Positions 1 through 7,616 of a stretch of 64,000 bases of DNA are shown piece by piece (within the stretch, counting starts at the first letter, position 1; every line of letters begins with the position of its first letter). This stretch comes from Amarobacter sp964507025. GTDB taxonomy: Bacteria; Chloroflexota; Dehalococcoidia; Tepidiformales; Tepidiformaceae. A program made the position numbers and the translations under genes. The notes beneath the pieces are model-generated. The model worked only from the letters and a program-made list of their open reading frames with translations. It had not been told where the DNA came from and ran no database searches. Location of the stretch: the NCBI GenBank assembly GCA_964507025.1, contig CAZDOK010000015.1, positions 8,125 to 72,124 of the forward strand. The letters run 5' to 3'.

Positions 1-312
1 TTCGACCTCGCCGAAGTTCTCTACCAGGCCAAGCGCTCCGACCAGCGCGCCGGCGTCGATGCCCTCACCAGCCGCGAACGCGAAGTCCTCCAGCTCATCG
101 CCGAGGGCTATACGAACCAGGGCATCGCCAACGAGCTCTACATCAGCGTCAAGACTGTCGAGGCCCACAAGGCCCACATCATGGCAAAGCTCCACGCCCG
201 CAACCGCACCGACCTCATCCGCTACGCCATCCGCAAGGGCATCGTCCGCCTCGAAAGCGTCGAAGAAGCCGAGCGCATGCTTGCCGGCGTCGGTGATGCC
301 ATCGCCGGCTAG
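1..312 (+). CDS. LuxR/NarL-type response regulator, C-terminal part (5' end outside window)
   Basis: Reading frame 1 is open from the first base to a TAG at 310-312, giving 103 residues. It contains a complete LuxR-type helix-turn-helix: LTSREREVLQLIAEG, then a recognition-helix segment with VKTVEAHKAHIMAKL. This is the DNA-binding half of NarL/FixJ response regulators. The phosphoreceiver half would lie upstream of the window. A strong terminator follows at 337, so this gene ends its transcript and is separate from the flagellar cluster. A regulator of motility is possible from position alone, but nothing in the sequence shows it. Confidence 0.9.
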   Translation, partial: FDLAEVLYQAKRSDQRAGVDALTSREREVLQLIAEGYTNQGIANELYISVKTVEAHKAHIMAKLHARNRTDLIRYAIRKGIVRLESVEEAERMLAGVGDAIAG

Positions 313-336
313 CCGCCACTCCGCGCACCCCCGCAA

Positions 337-371
337 GAGCCCGGCGACGGCGCCGGGCTCTCCGTTTGTTC
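337..371 (+). terminator. Rho-independent terminator after the LuxR regulator
   Basis: A perfect 10-bp stem (gagcccggcg / cgccgggctc, 337-346 and 351-360) with a 4-base loop is followed by the T-rich stretch tccgtttgttc. It lies 25 bases after the regulator's stop codon. Confidence 0.75.
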
Positions 372-519
372 CCTCGGCGCGCCACCACCCCCGATTCAGG
401 GTATCCCCCACCTCCCGGTGAGGGCACTTCCCCACCACCGCGGGGTCTTCCCCGATAACCGCACCGCACCTCCATCCCTACCCTGAATCCAGCCCGGCAC
501 GGGCCCAGGCCCACCACCC

Positions 520-720
520 ATGATTCAGCTCACTCGCATCGATGGCACCGTCTTCTACCTCAACCCCGACCTCATCGAGGTGATGGAAGCGACCCACGAT
601 ACCCACCTCACGCTCACCAATGGCCACCGCTACGTGTGCGCCGAGGCGCCCGCCATCATCGTCGAGCGCATCGCCGAATTCCGCCGCATGAGCATCGGCG
701 CCATCCGCAGGAGCGCCTGA
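520..720 (+). CDS. flbD: FlbD/SwrD family flagellar protein
   Basis: A 66-residue protein beginning MIQLTRIDG and containing FYLNPDLIEVMEATHDT and a TLTNGHRYVC segment. This is the FlbD (SwrD) pattern: a small single-domain protein encoded just before motA/fliL in many flagellar operons. In Bacillus, SwrD raises flagellar torque, probably by helping the stators. Its ATG is the first start of the flagellar run. Its TGA overlaps the motA ATG (TGATG at 718-722), so the two are translationally coupled. The 150 bases upstream hold no convincing promoter. Confidence 0.85.
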   Translation: MIQLTRIDGTVFYLNPDLIEVMEATHDTHLTLTNGHRYVCAEAPAIIVERIAEFRRMSIGAIRRSA

Positions 721-1517
721 TGGATCTCGCAACCCTCATCGGGCTCATCCTCGCCGTCGTCGGCATCGTCGGGGGCAACATCCTCGAAGGGGGCAACCCT
801 GCCGCCCTCATCAATATCCCAGGCTTCATGATCGTCATCGTCGGCACCCTGGGCGCGGTCATGATCTCCCAGCCGCTAAGCGTCATGATCGGACTCCCCA
901 AGTTCATCCTCAAAGCCTTCCTCGGCGGCGAAAAACACAACTCCGCCGAAACCGTCGACCTCTTTGTCACCATGGCCGATAAGGCCCGCCGCGAAGGCCT
1001 CCTCGCCCTCGAAGCCGATGTCGACAAGATCCACGACGGCTTCACCCGCAAGGGTGTCCAGCTCATGATCGACGGCACCGATCCCGAGCTCCTCCGCGAG
1101 ATCATGGAGATCGAGGCCGAGTCGATGAAGCACCGGCACGAGGGCAACTTCGCCGCCCTCGAGTTCATGGGCGGTATTGCCCCCACCATCGGCGTGCTCG
1201 GTGCCGTCATGGGGCTCATGGGCGTCATGGCCCACCTCGATGAACCGGACCACATCGGCCCCGGCATCGCCACCGCTTTCGTCGCCACCTTCTACGGCGT
1301 GTTCACGGCCAACGTCCTCTGGCTCCCCCTCGCGAACAAGCTCAAGAACAACTCCAAGCACGAACTCCACGCCCTCAACGTCGTCATCGAGGGCCTCATG
1401 TCCATCCAGTCGGGCGACAACCCGCGCATCGTCCGCGAAAAGCTCGAAGGCTTCCTCCAGCCCAGCGAGCGCCGCAAGGGCGACGATGCCGGTGAGGTCC
1501 GCAGGGAGGCCGCGTGA
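720..1517 (+). CDS. motA: Flagellar motor stator protein MotA
   Basis: A 265-residue membrane protein with four predicted membrane segments (about residues 3-22, 33-50, 150-172 and 180-202). It forms the proton or sodium channel of the stator with MotB. The cytoplasmic loop carries MADKARREGLLALE, with Arg90 and Glu98 at the torque-generating positions known from E. coli MotA. The conserved proline is in GGIAPTIGVLGAVMG. The ATG at 720 overlaps the flbD stop. A longer in-frame extension upstream runs inside flbD in another frame and is not credible. The 3' end overlaps motB by four bases (GTGA). Confidence 0.95.
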   Translation: MDLATLIGLILAVVGIVGGNILEGGNPAALINIPGFMIVIVGTLGAVMISQPLSVMIGLPKFILKAFLGGEKHNSAETVDLFVTMADKARREGLLALEADVDKIHDGFTRKGVQLMIDGTDPELLREIMEIEAESMKHRHEGNFAALEFMGGIAPTIGVLGAVMGLMGVMAHLDEPDHIGPGIATAFVATFYGVFTANVLWLPLANKLKNNSKHELHALNVVIEGLMSIQSGDNPRIVREKLEGFLQPSERRKGDDAGEVRREAA

Positions 1518-2266
1518 GCCGCAAAGCCCCCGAGGCCGAGAAACCCGAGAACCACGAACGATGGATCGTCTCCTACGCCGACATGGTGACGCTTCTCTTC
1601 GCACTTTTCGTCGTCCTCTATGCCACCAGCGACGCCAACCCCCAGAAGCTGCAGTCGGTGCGTCACTCCATCGACCAGGCCTTCAGCATCGGTGTGCTCC
1701 AGGGCAGCAATGGCTCGTCGCCCGTCTTCAACAACGGCGGCGGTCTCACGCCCACCATCTCCGAAATCAAGTCCAACACCCTCGCTGGCCTCACCGAGAC
1801 GCTCAACGGCTTCGCCGCCGCCAACCACATCGAGGGCAAGATCCAGGTCCGCAGCGACGCCGATTCCATCACCATCAGCCTCGCCGACAACCTCCTCTTT
1901 GATTCTGGCAGTGCCGACCTCAAGCCCGGGAGCCAGGACGTGCTCATGCTCGTCGCGGCGGCGCTCCAGGGCCTCCCAAACCAGATGCGCATCGAGGGCC
2001 ACACCGACAACATCCCCGTCAACAGCCCCGACTTCGCGACCAACTGGGAGCTGTCTGCTGCCCGTGCCTCGCGCGTCCTTCGCTTCCTCACCGAGCAGGG
2101 CGGCCTCGATGCCGAGCAGCTCTTCCTGGCCGGCTACGCCGATACGCAGCCGGTCGGCGACAACTCCACCCCCGAAGGCCGCGCGCTCAATCGCCGCGCC
2201 GACATCGTCATCCTCTACCCCACCCTCGAAGACCTCCAGCAATCCCTCGCGGGCACAGGCAGGTAA
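1514..2266 (+). CDS. motB: Flagellar motor protein MotB (OmpA-like)
   Basis: A 250-residue protein with a GTG start. The short cytoplasmic N-terminus leads into one membrane helix in WIVSYADMVTLLFALFVV. Asp23 in this helix corresponds to the essential ion-carrying aspartate of MotB. The C-terminal half (about 120-245) is an OmpA/MotB peptidoglycan-binding domain with LLFDSGSADLKPG and IEGHTDNIPV, followed by NWELSAARASRVL. It anchors the stator to the cell wall next to the rotor. It overlaps motA by four bases. Confidence 0.95.
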   Translation: MSRKAPEAEKPENHERWIVSYADMVTLLFALFVVLYATSDANPQKLQSVRHSIDQAFSIGVLQGSNGSSPVFNNGGGLTPTISEIKSNTLAGLTETLNGFAAANHIEGKIQVRSDADSITISLADNLLFDSGSADLKPGSQDVLMLVAAALQGLPNQMRIEGHTDNIPVNSPDFATNWELSAARASRVLRFLTEQGGLDAEQLFLAGYADTQPVGDNSTPEGRALNRRADIVILYPTLEDLQQSLAGTGR

Positions 2267-2271
2267 CTCCC

Positions 2272-2805
2272 ATGTTCAAAGACAAGAAGGTTCTCGCCGG
2301 TGGCGCCGTCCTCTTCGCGGCGGCCTTCTGGTTCTACATCAAGCCCAACTACATGGACCCGAAGCCGCCCGTCATCTACACCGCCGAACAGATTGCCGAA
2401 GCTCCGCGGCCCACTGTCATCCTGGGGAAGGCCATGCCAGGCGGCCACGGACCGGCCACCAACGCCCCCGACGGCCTCATCCTCAACCTCAAGGCGCCCT
2501 CCACCGCCCCGAAGTACGTCAAAGCCATCATCGCCCTCGAATTCGGGCCTGAAGACCCGCCCTGGGTCGGCGTGAAAGGCGCCGCCCTTGAGGCGAAGAA
2601 CGCCCACTTCGCCGAAGAGCTCCAGCCCGAAATGCACAAAATCCTCGATGGCGTCGCCGCAGTCATCGGCTCCAAGACCGCCGACGAGGTGTCCACGACC
2701 GAGGGCCGCGAACACCTCAAGGCCGAGCTCATCGAGGCCATCAACCACCACCTCCACGGCCACAAAGTCGAGCAGATCTACTTCGAAACCTTCATCACCC
2801 AGTGA
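2272..2805 (+). CDS. fliL: Flagellar basal body-associated protein FliL
   Basis: A 177-residue protein with a short basic N-terminus (MFKDKK), one membrane helix at about residues 8-24 and a periplasmic or extracytoplasmic domain. The C-terminal half has the FliL pattern: PTVILG, then an ILNL strand, an IIALEFG strand, EMHKILDGV, and ELIEAINHHL followed by VEQIYFETFITQ. FliL surrounds the MotAB stator and stabilises it. It sits five bases after motB and just before the switch-protein gene, the usual order. Confidence 0.85.
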   Translation: MFKDKKVLAGGAVLFAAAFWFYIKPNYMDPKPPVIYTAEQIAEAPRPTVILGKAMPGGHGPATNAPDGLILNLKAPSTAPKYVKAIIALEFGPEDPPWVGVKGAALEAKNAHFAEELQPEMHKILDGVAAVIGSKTADEVSTTEGREHLKAELIEAINHHLHGHKVEQIYFETFITQ

Positions 2806-2814
2806 GGCGCTCCA

Positions 2815-3900
2815 ATGTCCGACCCGACTGAAGTCCTCGGCCAGCTGCTCTCCCCCGCCCAGGCGGTCACTCTTGATGCCACCGGGCGCGAGGCCTGGAG
2901 TGCAGCCGCCTCTGCCCTTCAGGCGATCCAGGGAGCGACCCCGGCCATCTCCGCGATCGATGGCCGGCTCGTCATGCCCGACGAGATCACCGCCGAGTTC
3001 GACCGCCCACACCTCGCGATTCCCCTCGAACTCTCCACCGACCAGGACCAGGCGGCCACCGCGTACCTCGTCATCGAGACCGCCCTGGCTGCCGCCTACC
3101 TCGAATCCCAGGCCGATAACCCGGACGACGAAGAGCAGCAGACCATCGTCATCGCCTCAACCGTGCTTGGCCAGGTCATCCAGTCGCTCAACACCGCTGT
3201 GTTCGGCCGATCGCCCGCGGGCCTCATCCTGGCCATCGACGACATAACCGCAAACACGATGCCCGCGACGCTTGCCACCCTCGACGACCCCTGCCTCCTC
3301 CTGCGCGGCGCCATCGCCAGCGGCCACGACCTCGAGATCACGCTCGTCCTGCCCGGCACTTTCCTCGACATCATGGCGGGGGCGATGGAGGGTGCGCTCG
3401 CTTCGGACCAGGCAAGTGGACCGGCCTCCGCGCCCGAGTTCGGCCTGGGCCTCACTCAAGAAGAGCTCGAAGCGGCCGAACTCCTCGATGTGGACACCTC
3501 ATTCGAACCGCAACCCGCCTCGCCTCCGCCCTCGCCGCCTCCAGGCCCGGCACCGGCATCCCGTGAACCCACGCCCATCGGTTCCGCGGCCCGTGCCAGG
3601 TTCGCGCCCCTTGCCGAGGCCCCGGCACCGGCGGCTCGCAGCGGCATCGACCTCCTCGCCGGCCTTCAGATGAACGTCACGGTCGAGCTCGGCCGCACCG
3701 AGCTCACCGTCGCCGAGGTCCTCGGCCTTGGCCCCGGCTCCGTCATCGAGCTCGACCGGATCGCCGGCGAGCCCGTCGACATCCTGGTCAACGACCGCCT
3801 CATCGCGCGCGGCGAAGTCGTCGTCGTCGATGAGAACTTCGGCATCCGCGTCGTCGAGGTGGTCCGCCGCGGCGCCGAGCAGGAGGCCAGCGTCGGGTGA
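2815..3900 (+). CDS. Flagellar motor switch protein FliN/FliY type
   Basis: A 361-residue protein. The last ~80 residues form a clear SpoA/FliN domain (GLQMNVTVELGRTELTVAEV, VIELDRIAGEPVDILVNDRL, IARGEVVVVDENFGIRV), which builds the rotor C-ring. Residues about 1-200 resemble the CheC-like phosphatase half of FliY. The place of the CheC catalytic Glu and Asn appears to read LGQVIQ, so phosphatase activity is doubtful. A Pro/Ala-rich linker (about 220-265) joins the halves. Residue alignment was by eye, so the FliY label is tentative while the FliN domain is firm. It overlaps fliO by four bases. Confidence 0.85.
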   Translation: MSDPTEVLGQLLSPAQAVTLDATGREAWSAAASALQAIQGATPAISAIDGRLVMPDEITAEFDRPHLAIPLELSTDQDQAATAYLVIETALAAAYLESQADNPDDEEQQTIVIASTVLGQVIQSLNTAVFGRSPAGLILAIDDITANTMPATLATLDDPCLLLRGAIASGHDLEITLVLPGTFLDIMAGAMEGALASDQASGPASAPEFGLGLTQEELEAAELLDVDTSFEPQPASPPPSPPPGPAPASREPTPIGSAARARFAPLAEAPAPAARSGIDLLAGLQMNVTVELGRTELTVAEVLGLGPGSVIELDRIAGEPVDILVNDRLIARGEVVVVDENFGIRVVEVVRRGAEQEASVG

Positions 3901-4520
3901 ACGATCCCAAGACCCGGAAGCGCCTGACCTGGCTTGCCGTGGTCGCGGGCGCCATGCTCTGTGCGCTGCTCTTCGTCTCAACGTTCGCGCCATCCGGGCC
4001 CTCCGCCGCGGAGAGTCCCGTGCTCCGCCCGGCTGAAACCATCTCACTCACCGGAAACCCGGTGACAAGCCAGGAAACGGCTCCCGCCGAGGACTCCTCG
4101 ACAGGCTTCAGCCTCGGTGGCGGCGAGCTCATCTCACTGGCATGGCGCCTCGGGCTCGTCATTATCATCATCGCCGCCTCCATCGTCGGCCTCCGCTGGT
4201 GGGGAAGGAAAGCAGCGGGGCCCCGCAGCACCACTGGCTTCCTCCGCGTCATCGACACGCTCGCCATCAGCAACGGCCGCACCATCCATCTGGTCGCCCT
4301 GGGAGACCGCGTCATCGCCGTCGGCGCCACGCCACAACAACTCACCCTCCTCAACGAGCTTTCCGAGGACGAGGCGGTCCGCGTCCTGGCACAATCCGCC
4401 AATACCTCCGACCAGCCCCTCAGTCAGTTCGCCGCCGAACTCTTCCAGTCGATGCGGCGCAGCTCCCGCAACGTCTCCCCGCGCCGCTCCGAAACCATCA
4501 CTGGCATCGAGCTGGATTGA
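3897..4520 (+). CDS. fliO: Flagellar biosynthesis protein FliO
   Basis: A 207-residue protein with a GTG start overlapping the previous stop. An N-terminal hydrophobic segment (about 10-28), possibly a signal or anchor, is followed by a low-complexity stretch. A second membrane helix (LVIIIIAASIVGLRWWG) leads into the FliO domain with STTGFLRVIDTLAISNGRTI and HLVALGDRVIAVGAT. FliO acts as a scaffold for assembly of the FliP export-gate complex, and fliP is the next gene. Two membrane segments instead of the usual one is a small oddity. Confidence 0.85.
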   Translation: MNDPKTRKRLTWLAVVAGAMLCALLFVSTFAPSGPSAAESPVLRPAETISLTGNPVTSQETAPAEDSSTGFSLGGGELISLAWRLGLVIIIIAASIVGLRWWGRKAAGPRSTTGFLRVIDTLAISNGRTIHLVALGDRVIAVGATPQQLTLLNELSEDEAVRVLAQSANTSDQPLSQFAAELFQSMRRSSRNVSPRRSETITGIELD

Positions 4521-4679
4521 GCGGGACGCCGCCTGCACCTCGGCGCGCTCGCCCCGCGAATGCGGGTATGCCCCTGCCAGCCCGTGAGGGTTTCGCCCAC
4601 GGCCGAAGGGGGTTCCCCCAATACTGAGCGCAGACTGGCCACCCTACGCTGAACCCCACTTCCTCCACCGGGGGCCCGA
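4521..4679. other. 159-bp gap inside the flagellar cluster, no gene seen
   Basis: This is the only sizeable gap between flbD and flgL. I see no credible reading frame. It holds GC-rich inverted repeats (ggg-tatg-ccc near 4562, and ggg-tttcg-ccc near 4588) and a run of five G then five C near 4607-4620. An internal promoter for fliP onward is possible but no clear -35/-10 pair stands out. Confidence 0.4.
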
Positions 4680-5468
4680 GTGGGATTCCGCCAGCACCTC
4701 CGCCGAACCTCCAGGCGCCGGGTTCTTCTTGTCCTCGCACTCCTTGCTCTCGCGCTGGTGAGTCTCACGAGCTGTGTCGCACAGACCACCACGGCCCAGC
4801 CCGCCCAGGCCGGCCCCGCCATCGACACCCAGAACCCACAGAACGTTTCGTCGGCGATCCAGCTCCTCCTCCTCATCACCGTCCTCTCGCTCGCGCCCGC
4901 CATCCTGGTGATGGTCACGTCCTTCACGCGCATCATCGTCGTGCTCTCGCTCGTTCGGAACGCCATCGGCATCCCCCAGCTTCCGCCCAACCAGGTGCTC
5001 ATCGGCCTGGCCCTGTTCCTCACGGCCTTCGTCATGGCCCCGGCGATCAAGACCATCAACGAAGAGGCCGTTCAGCCGTACCTCAACGGCACTATCACGC
5101 AGCAGGAAGCCTACAACCGGGGCGAAGCACCCCTTCGTGCGTTCATGCTCAGGCAGACCCGCGAGCAGGACCTGGGCCTCTTCCTCAAGCTCTCGAATTC
5201 ACCCAAACCCGAGACCGTCGACGACGTCCCCACCTACGTCCTCGTCCCCGCCTTCACCATCTCCGAGCTCAAGACCGCCTTCCAGATGGGCTTCGTCATG
5301 TTCGTCCCCTTCCTCATCATCGACCTCATCGTCTCATCCGCTCTGCTCAGCATGGGCATGATGATGCTTCCGCCAGTCATCGTTTCGCTCCCCTTCAAAA
5401 TCCTCCTCTTCGTCCTGGTCGATGGCTGGTACCTCATCGTTGGCTCGCTGGTTGGGAGCTTCGCATGA
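4680..5468 (+). CDS. fliP: Flagellar type III export gate protein FliP
   Basis: A 262-residue protein, typical for FliP. It has the signature LVMVTSFTRIIVVLSLVRNA, then QLPPNQVLIGLALFLTAFVM, and the late VPAFTISELKTAFQMGF and FLIIDLIVSS segments. FliP with FliQ and FliR forms the export gate in the membrane. The start is GTG. The N-terminus is a cleavable-looking signal (RRRVLLVLALLALALVSLTSC), and the LTSC at its end looks like a lipoprotein processing site, which is unusual for FliP. The stop overlaps the fliQ start (ATGA). Confidence 0.95.
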   Translation: MGFRQHLRRTSRRRVLLVLALLALALVSLTSCVAQTTTAQPAQAGPAIDTQNPQNVSSAIQLLLLITVLSLAPAILVMVTSFTRIIVVLSLVRNAIGIPQLPPNQVLIGLALFLTAFVMAPAIKTINEEAVQPYLNGTITQQEAYNRGEAPLRAFMLRQTREQDLGLFLKLSNSPKPETVDDVPTYVLVPAFTISELKTAFQMGFVMFVPFLIIDLIVSSALLSMGMMMLPPVIVSLPFKILLFVLVDGWYLIVGSLVGSFA

Positions 5469-5734
5469 ACGAAGGCGTTGTCCTCGGACTGATGAAAGAA
5501 GCGCTCACCGTCTCGCTCCTCGTGGGCGCACCCATCCTGGCCACTACCCTCGTGATTGGCGTCGTCGTGAGCATCATCCAGGCCGTCACCCAGGTGAACG
5601 AAGCCACCCTCACCTTCGTCCCGAAGCTTATCGGCGTATTCGTGGCCATGCTGCTCTTCGGTCCATGGATGATGAGCACCCTCCTCGATTTCTCCGCCGG
5701 GCTCTTCGCGAACATGGCGGCCTACGGGCGGTGA
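5465..5734 (+). CDS. fliQ: Flagellar export gate protein FliQ
   Basis: An 89-residue, two-helix membrane protein beginning MNEGVVLGLMKEALTVSLL. It contains the family core SIIQAVTQVNEATLTFVPKL. FliQ is an export-gate subunit that packs with FliP and FliR. Length is exactly that of the family. The ATG overlaps the fliP stop, and fliR follows four bases downstream. Confidence 0.95.
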   Translation: MNEGVVLGLMKEALTVSLLVGAPILATTLVIGVVVSIIQAVTQVNEATLTFVPKLIGVFVAMLLFGPWMMSTLLDFSAGLFANMAAYGR

Positions 5735-5738
5735 TGCC

Positions 5739-6518
5739 ATGGAACTGACGCTCTCGCCCCAGCTCACCTACGCTTTCCTGCTCCTTCTTCTGCGGACGTC
5801 GGCAATGCTGGTTTCGGCCCCCCTCCTCAGCCACAAGGGCATCCCGGCCTACACCCGGGTCGGTTTCGCCGTCTTCATGGCGCTCGTACTCGTCCCGCTC
5901 CAGGGCGATTCGGTGCCCGCTCCGCCACAACACTTCGGCACCCTCGTCGACCACGCCCTCCGCGAGACCGTCTTCGGCCTCGCACTTGGCATCGTGATGA
6001 ACATCGTCTTCATCGGCATGCAAATGGCCTCGCGCGTCATTGGCCTCCAGATGGGCTTCGGCCTCGGTGCGGTCTTCGATCCCATCACCGGCACCGAATT
6101 CGGCGCCTTCGACCAGTTCTATTCGCTGCTTGTCACTCTGGTGTTCTTCAGCATCAACGGCCACCACCTCACCGTGCAGACCCTCGCCGAAACCACTCGC
6201 GCCATTCCCCTCGGCACCTTCGATCCGTTCGCCCTCAACCCCTCCGGCATCACCTCGCTCATCGCAGGGCTCACGGTCACGGCTGTCCGCCTTGCCATGC
6301 CCGTGATGGCCGCCCTGACACTCACCGACATCGGAATGGGCATCGTCTCGCGCACGGTGCCCCAGATGCAGGTCCTCATCGTCGGCGCCCCGGTCAAGAT
6401 TGGCGTGGGCGTACTGGTTCTCGGCGCCGCGCTCCCCGCGACCATGACGCTCATGAATGGCGTCCTCGGTGCATCGCTCGCGGGTTCGAGCCAGGTCCTC
6501 CTTGGAGGTACCCGCTAG
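5739..6518 (+). CDS. fliR: Flagellar export gate protein FliR
   Basis: A 259-residue polytopic membrane protein. Recognisable family features are LLLLRTSAMLVSAPLLSHKG near the N-terminus, the ETVFGLALGIVMNIVFIG segment, and QMGFGLGAVFDPITGTE. The C-terminal part has MPVMAALTLTDIGMGIVSRT and QVLIVGAPVKIGVG. It completes the FliPQR gate. The flhB ATG follows the TAG directly, so the two genes abut with no spacer. Confidence 0.95.
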   Translation: MELTLSPQLTYAFLLLLLRTSAMLVSAPLLSHKGIPAYTRVGFAVFMALVLVPLQGDSVPAPPQHFGTLVDHALRETVFGLALGIVMNIVFIGMQMASRVIGLQMGFGLGAVFDPITGTEFGAFDQFYSLLVTLVFFSINGHHLTVQTLAETTRAIPLGTFDPFALNPSGITSLIAGLTVTAVRLAMPVMAALTLTDIGMGIVSRTVPQMQVLIVGAPVKIGVGVLVLGAALPATMTLMNGVLGASLAGSSQVLLGGTR

Positions 6519-7616
6519 ATGGCCGGCGAACGGACTGAGGCGCCAACTCCAAAGCGGCTCCACGACGCCCGCAAAAAGGGCAACGTCGCGAAAAGCGACG
6601 AAGTCGTCCAGATCGGCGCGCTCCTGGTCGCCGTTGCTGGCATCCGTTTCCTCGGCCCCGGCCTCTGGTGGAGCATGCGCGACCTCCTGCACGAAGGCCT
6701 CGGTAATCCCACCACGCAGGAACTCACCCGTGAGAGCGCTCAGCAGTATGGCCGCGACGTGTTCCAGCACGCCCTGCTTGCGATTCTCCCGCTCCTCGGG
6801 CTCATCGCCGTCGCCGGCATCCTCCTCAACGTCGGCCAGACCGGTCTCCTCATCAGCGGCAACAGCCTCAAACCCAACTTCTCCCGCGTGAACCCTGCTT
6901 CGGGCGCGAAACGCATCGTTTCCATCGAGGGTCTCGTCCGCCTCGGCAAGTCGCTCTTCAAGTTCGTGGTCGTCGGGGTCGTGGTCTATCTCACCCTCGC
7001 CGGCCAGATGGCCGAGCTTGCCTCCCTCGCCCGCTTCGGCGTGGCCGATTCCACCGCGCGCCTCGCCCGGCTGGGTTTCGACATCGCGCTCCGGGCAACC
7101 GCGGTCCTTTTTGTCATGGCCATCGCCGATTTCGGCTGGCAGCGCCGCCAGCACATCAAGCGCCTGATGATGACCAGGGAAGAGCTCAAGCAGGAGATGA
7201 AGGAGAACGACGGCGACCCCCAGATCAAGGCCGCCATCCGCCGCCGCCGCCAGCAGCTCGTGAACCGCATGATCGCTGCTGTGAAGACCGCTGATGTGGT
7301 CGTCACGAACCCGACCCACTTCGCGGTCGCCCTCAAGTACGACCCGGTCACCATGCAGGCACCGATGGTGGTGGCCAAGGGCCAGGACCATCTCGCCTTC
7401 CGCATCCGCGACGTCGCCATGAAGGCGGGTGTTCCCGTGCTCGAAGAGCCGCCCCTTGCCCGTGCACTGCACAAGGCCGTCCCCATCGGTCAGTACGTGC
7501 CAGCCAGCCTCTTCCACGCCGTGGCCGAGGTGCTCGCCTGGGTCTACGCCCTTCGCGCGAAGAAGCCGTTCACCCGCCGCCGGACCGCGGCCGCGAATCT
7601 CGGAGGTAACCTGTGA
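6519..7616 (+). CDS. flhB: Flagellar export switch protein FlhB
   Basis: A 365-residue protein starting MAGERTEAPTPKRLHDARKK, the standard FlhB N-terminus. Four membrane helices occupy the first ~205 residues. The cytoplasmic domain carries the self-cleavage motif Asn264-Pro-Thr-His (VVVTNPTHFAVALKYD), where cleavage switches export from rod/hook to filament substrates. The C-terminal tail (RAKKPFTRRR) is short. It overlaps flhA by four bases. All residues needed for cleavage are intact. Confidence 0.96.
   Translation: MAGERTEAPTPKRLHDARKKGNVAKSDEVVQIGALLVAVAGIRFLGPGLWWSMRDLLHEGLGNPTTQELTRESAQQYGRDVFQHALLAILPLLGLIAVAGILLNVGQTGLLISGNSLKPNFSRVNPASGAKRIVSIEGLVRLGKSLFKFVVVGVVVYLTLAGQMAELASLARFGVADSTARLARLGFDIALRATAVLFVMAIADFGWQRRQHIKRLMMTREELKQEMKENDGDPQIKAAIRRRRQQLVNRMIAAVKTADVVVTNPTHFAVALKYDPVTMQAPMVVAKGQDHLAFRIRDVAMKAGVPVLEEPPLARALHKAVPIGQYVPASLFHAVAEVLAWVYALRAKKPFTRRRTAAANLGGNL

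Noticed and set aside
449..458. A CCGATAA sequence upstream of flbD resembling the sigma-28 -10 box
   Set aside because: No TAAA-type -35 element lies 15 bases upstream, and the spacing to other elements is wrong. A chance match in C-rich DNA is more likely.
5628..7517. A 629-codon open frame on the reverse strand opposite fliR and flhB
   Set aside because: It lies wholly opposite well-matched flagellar genes. High-GC codon use leaves long open reverse frames. The product is low-complexity (Gly/Glu/His/Asp-rich) with no known motif.
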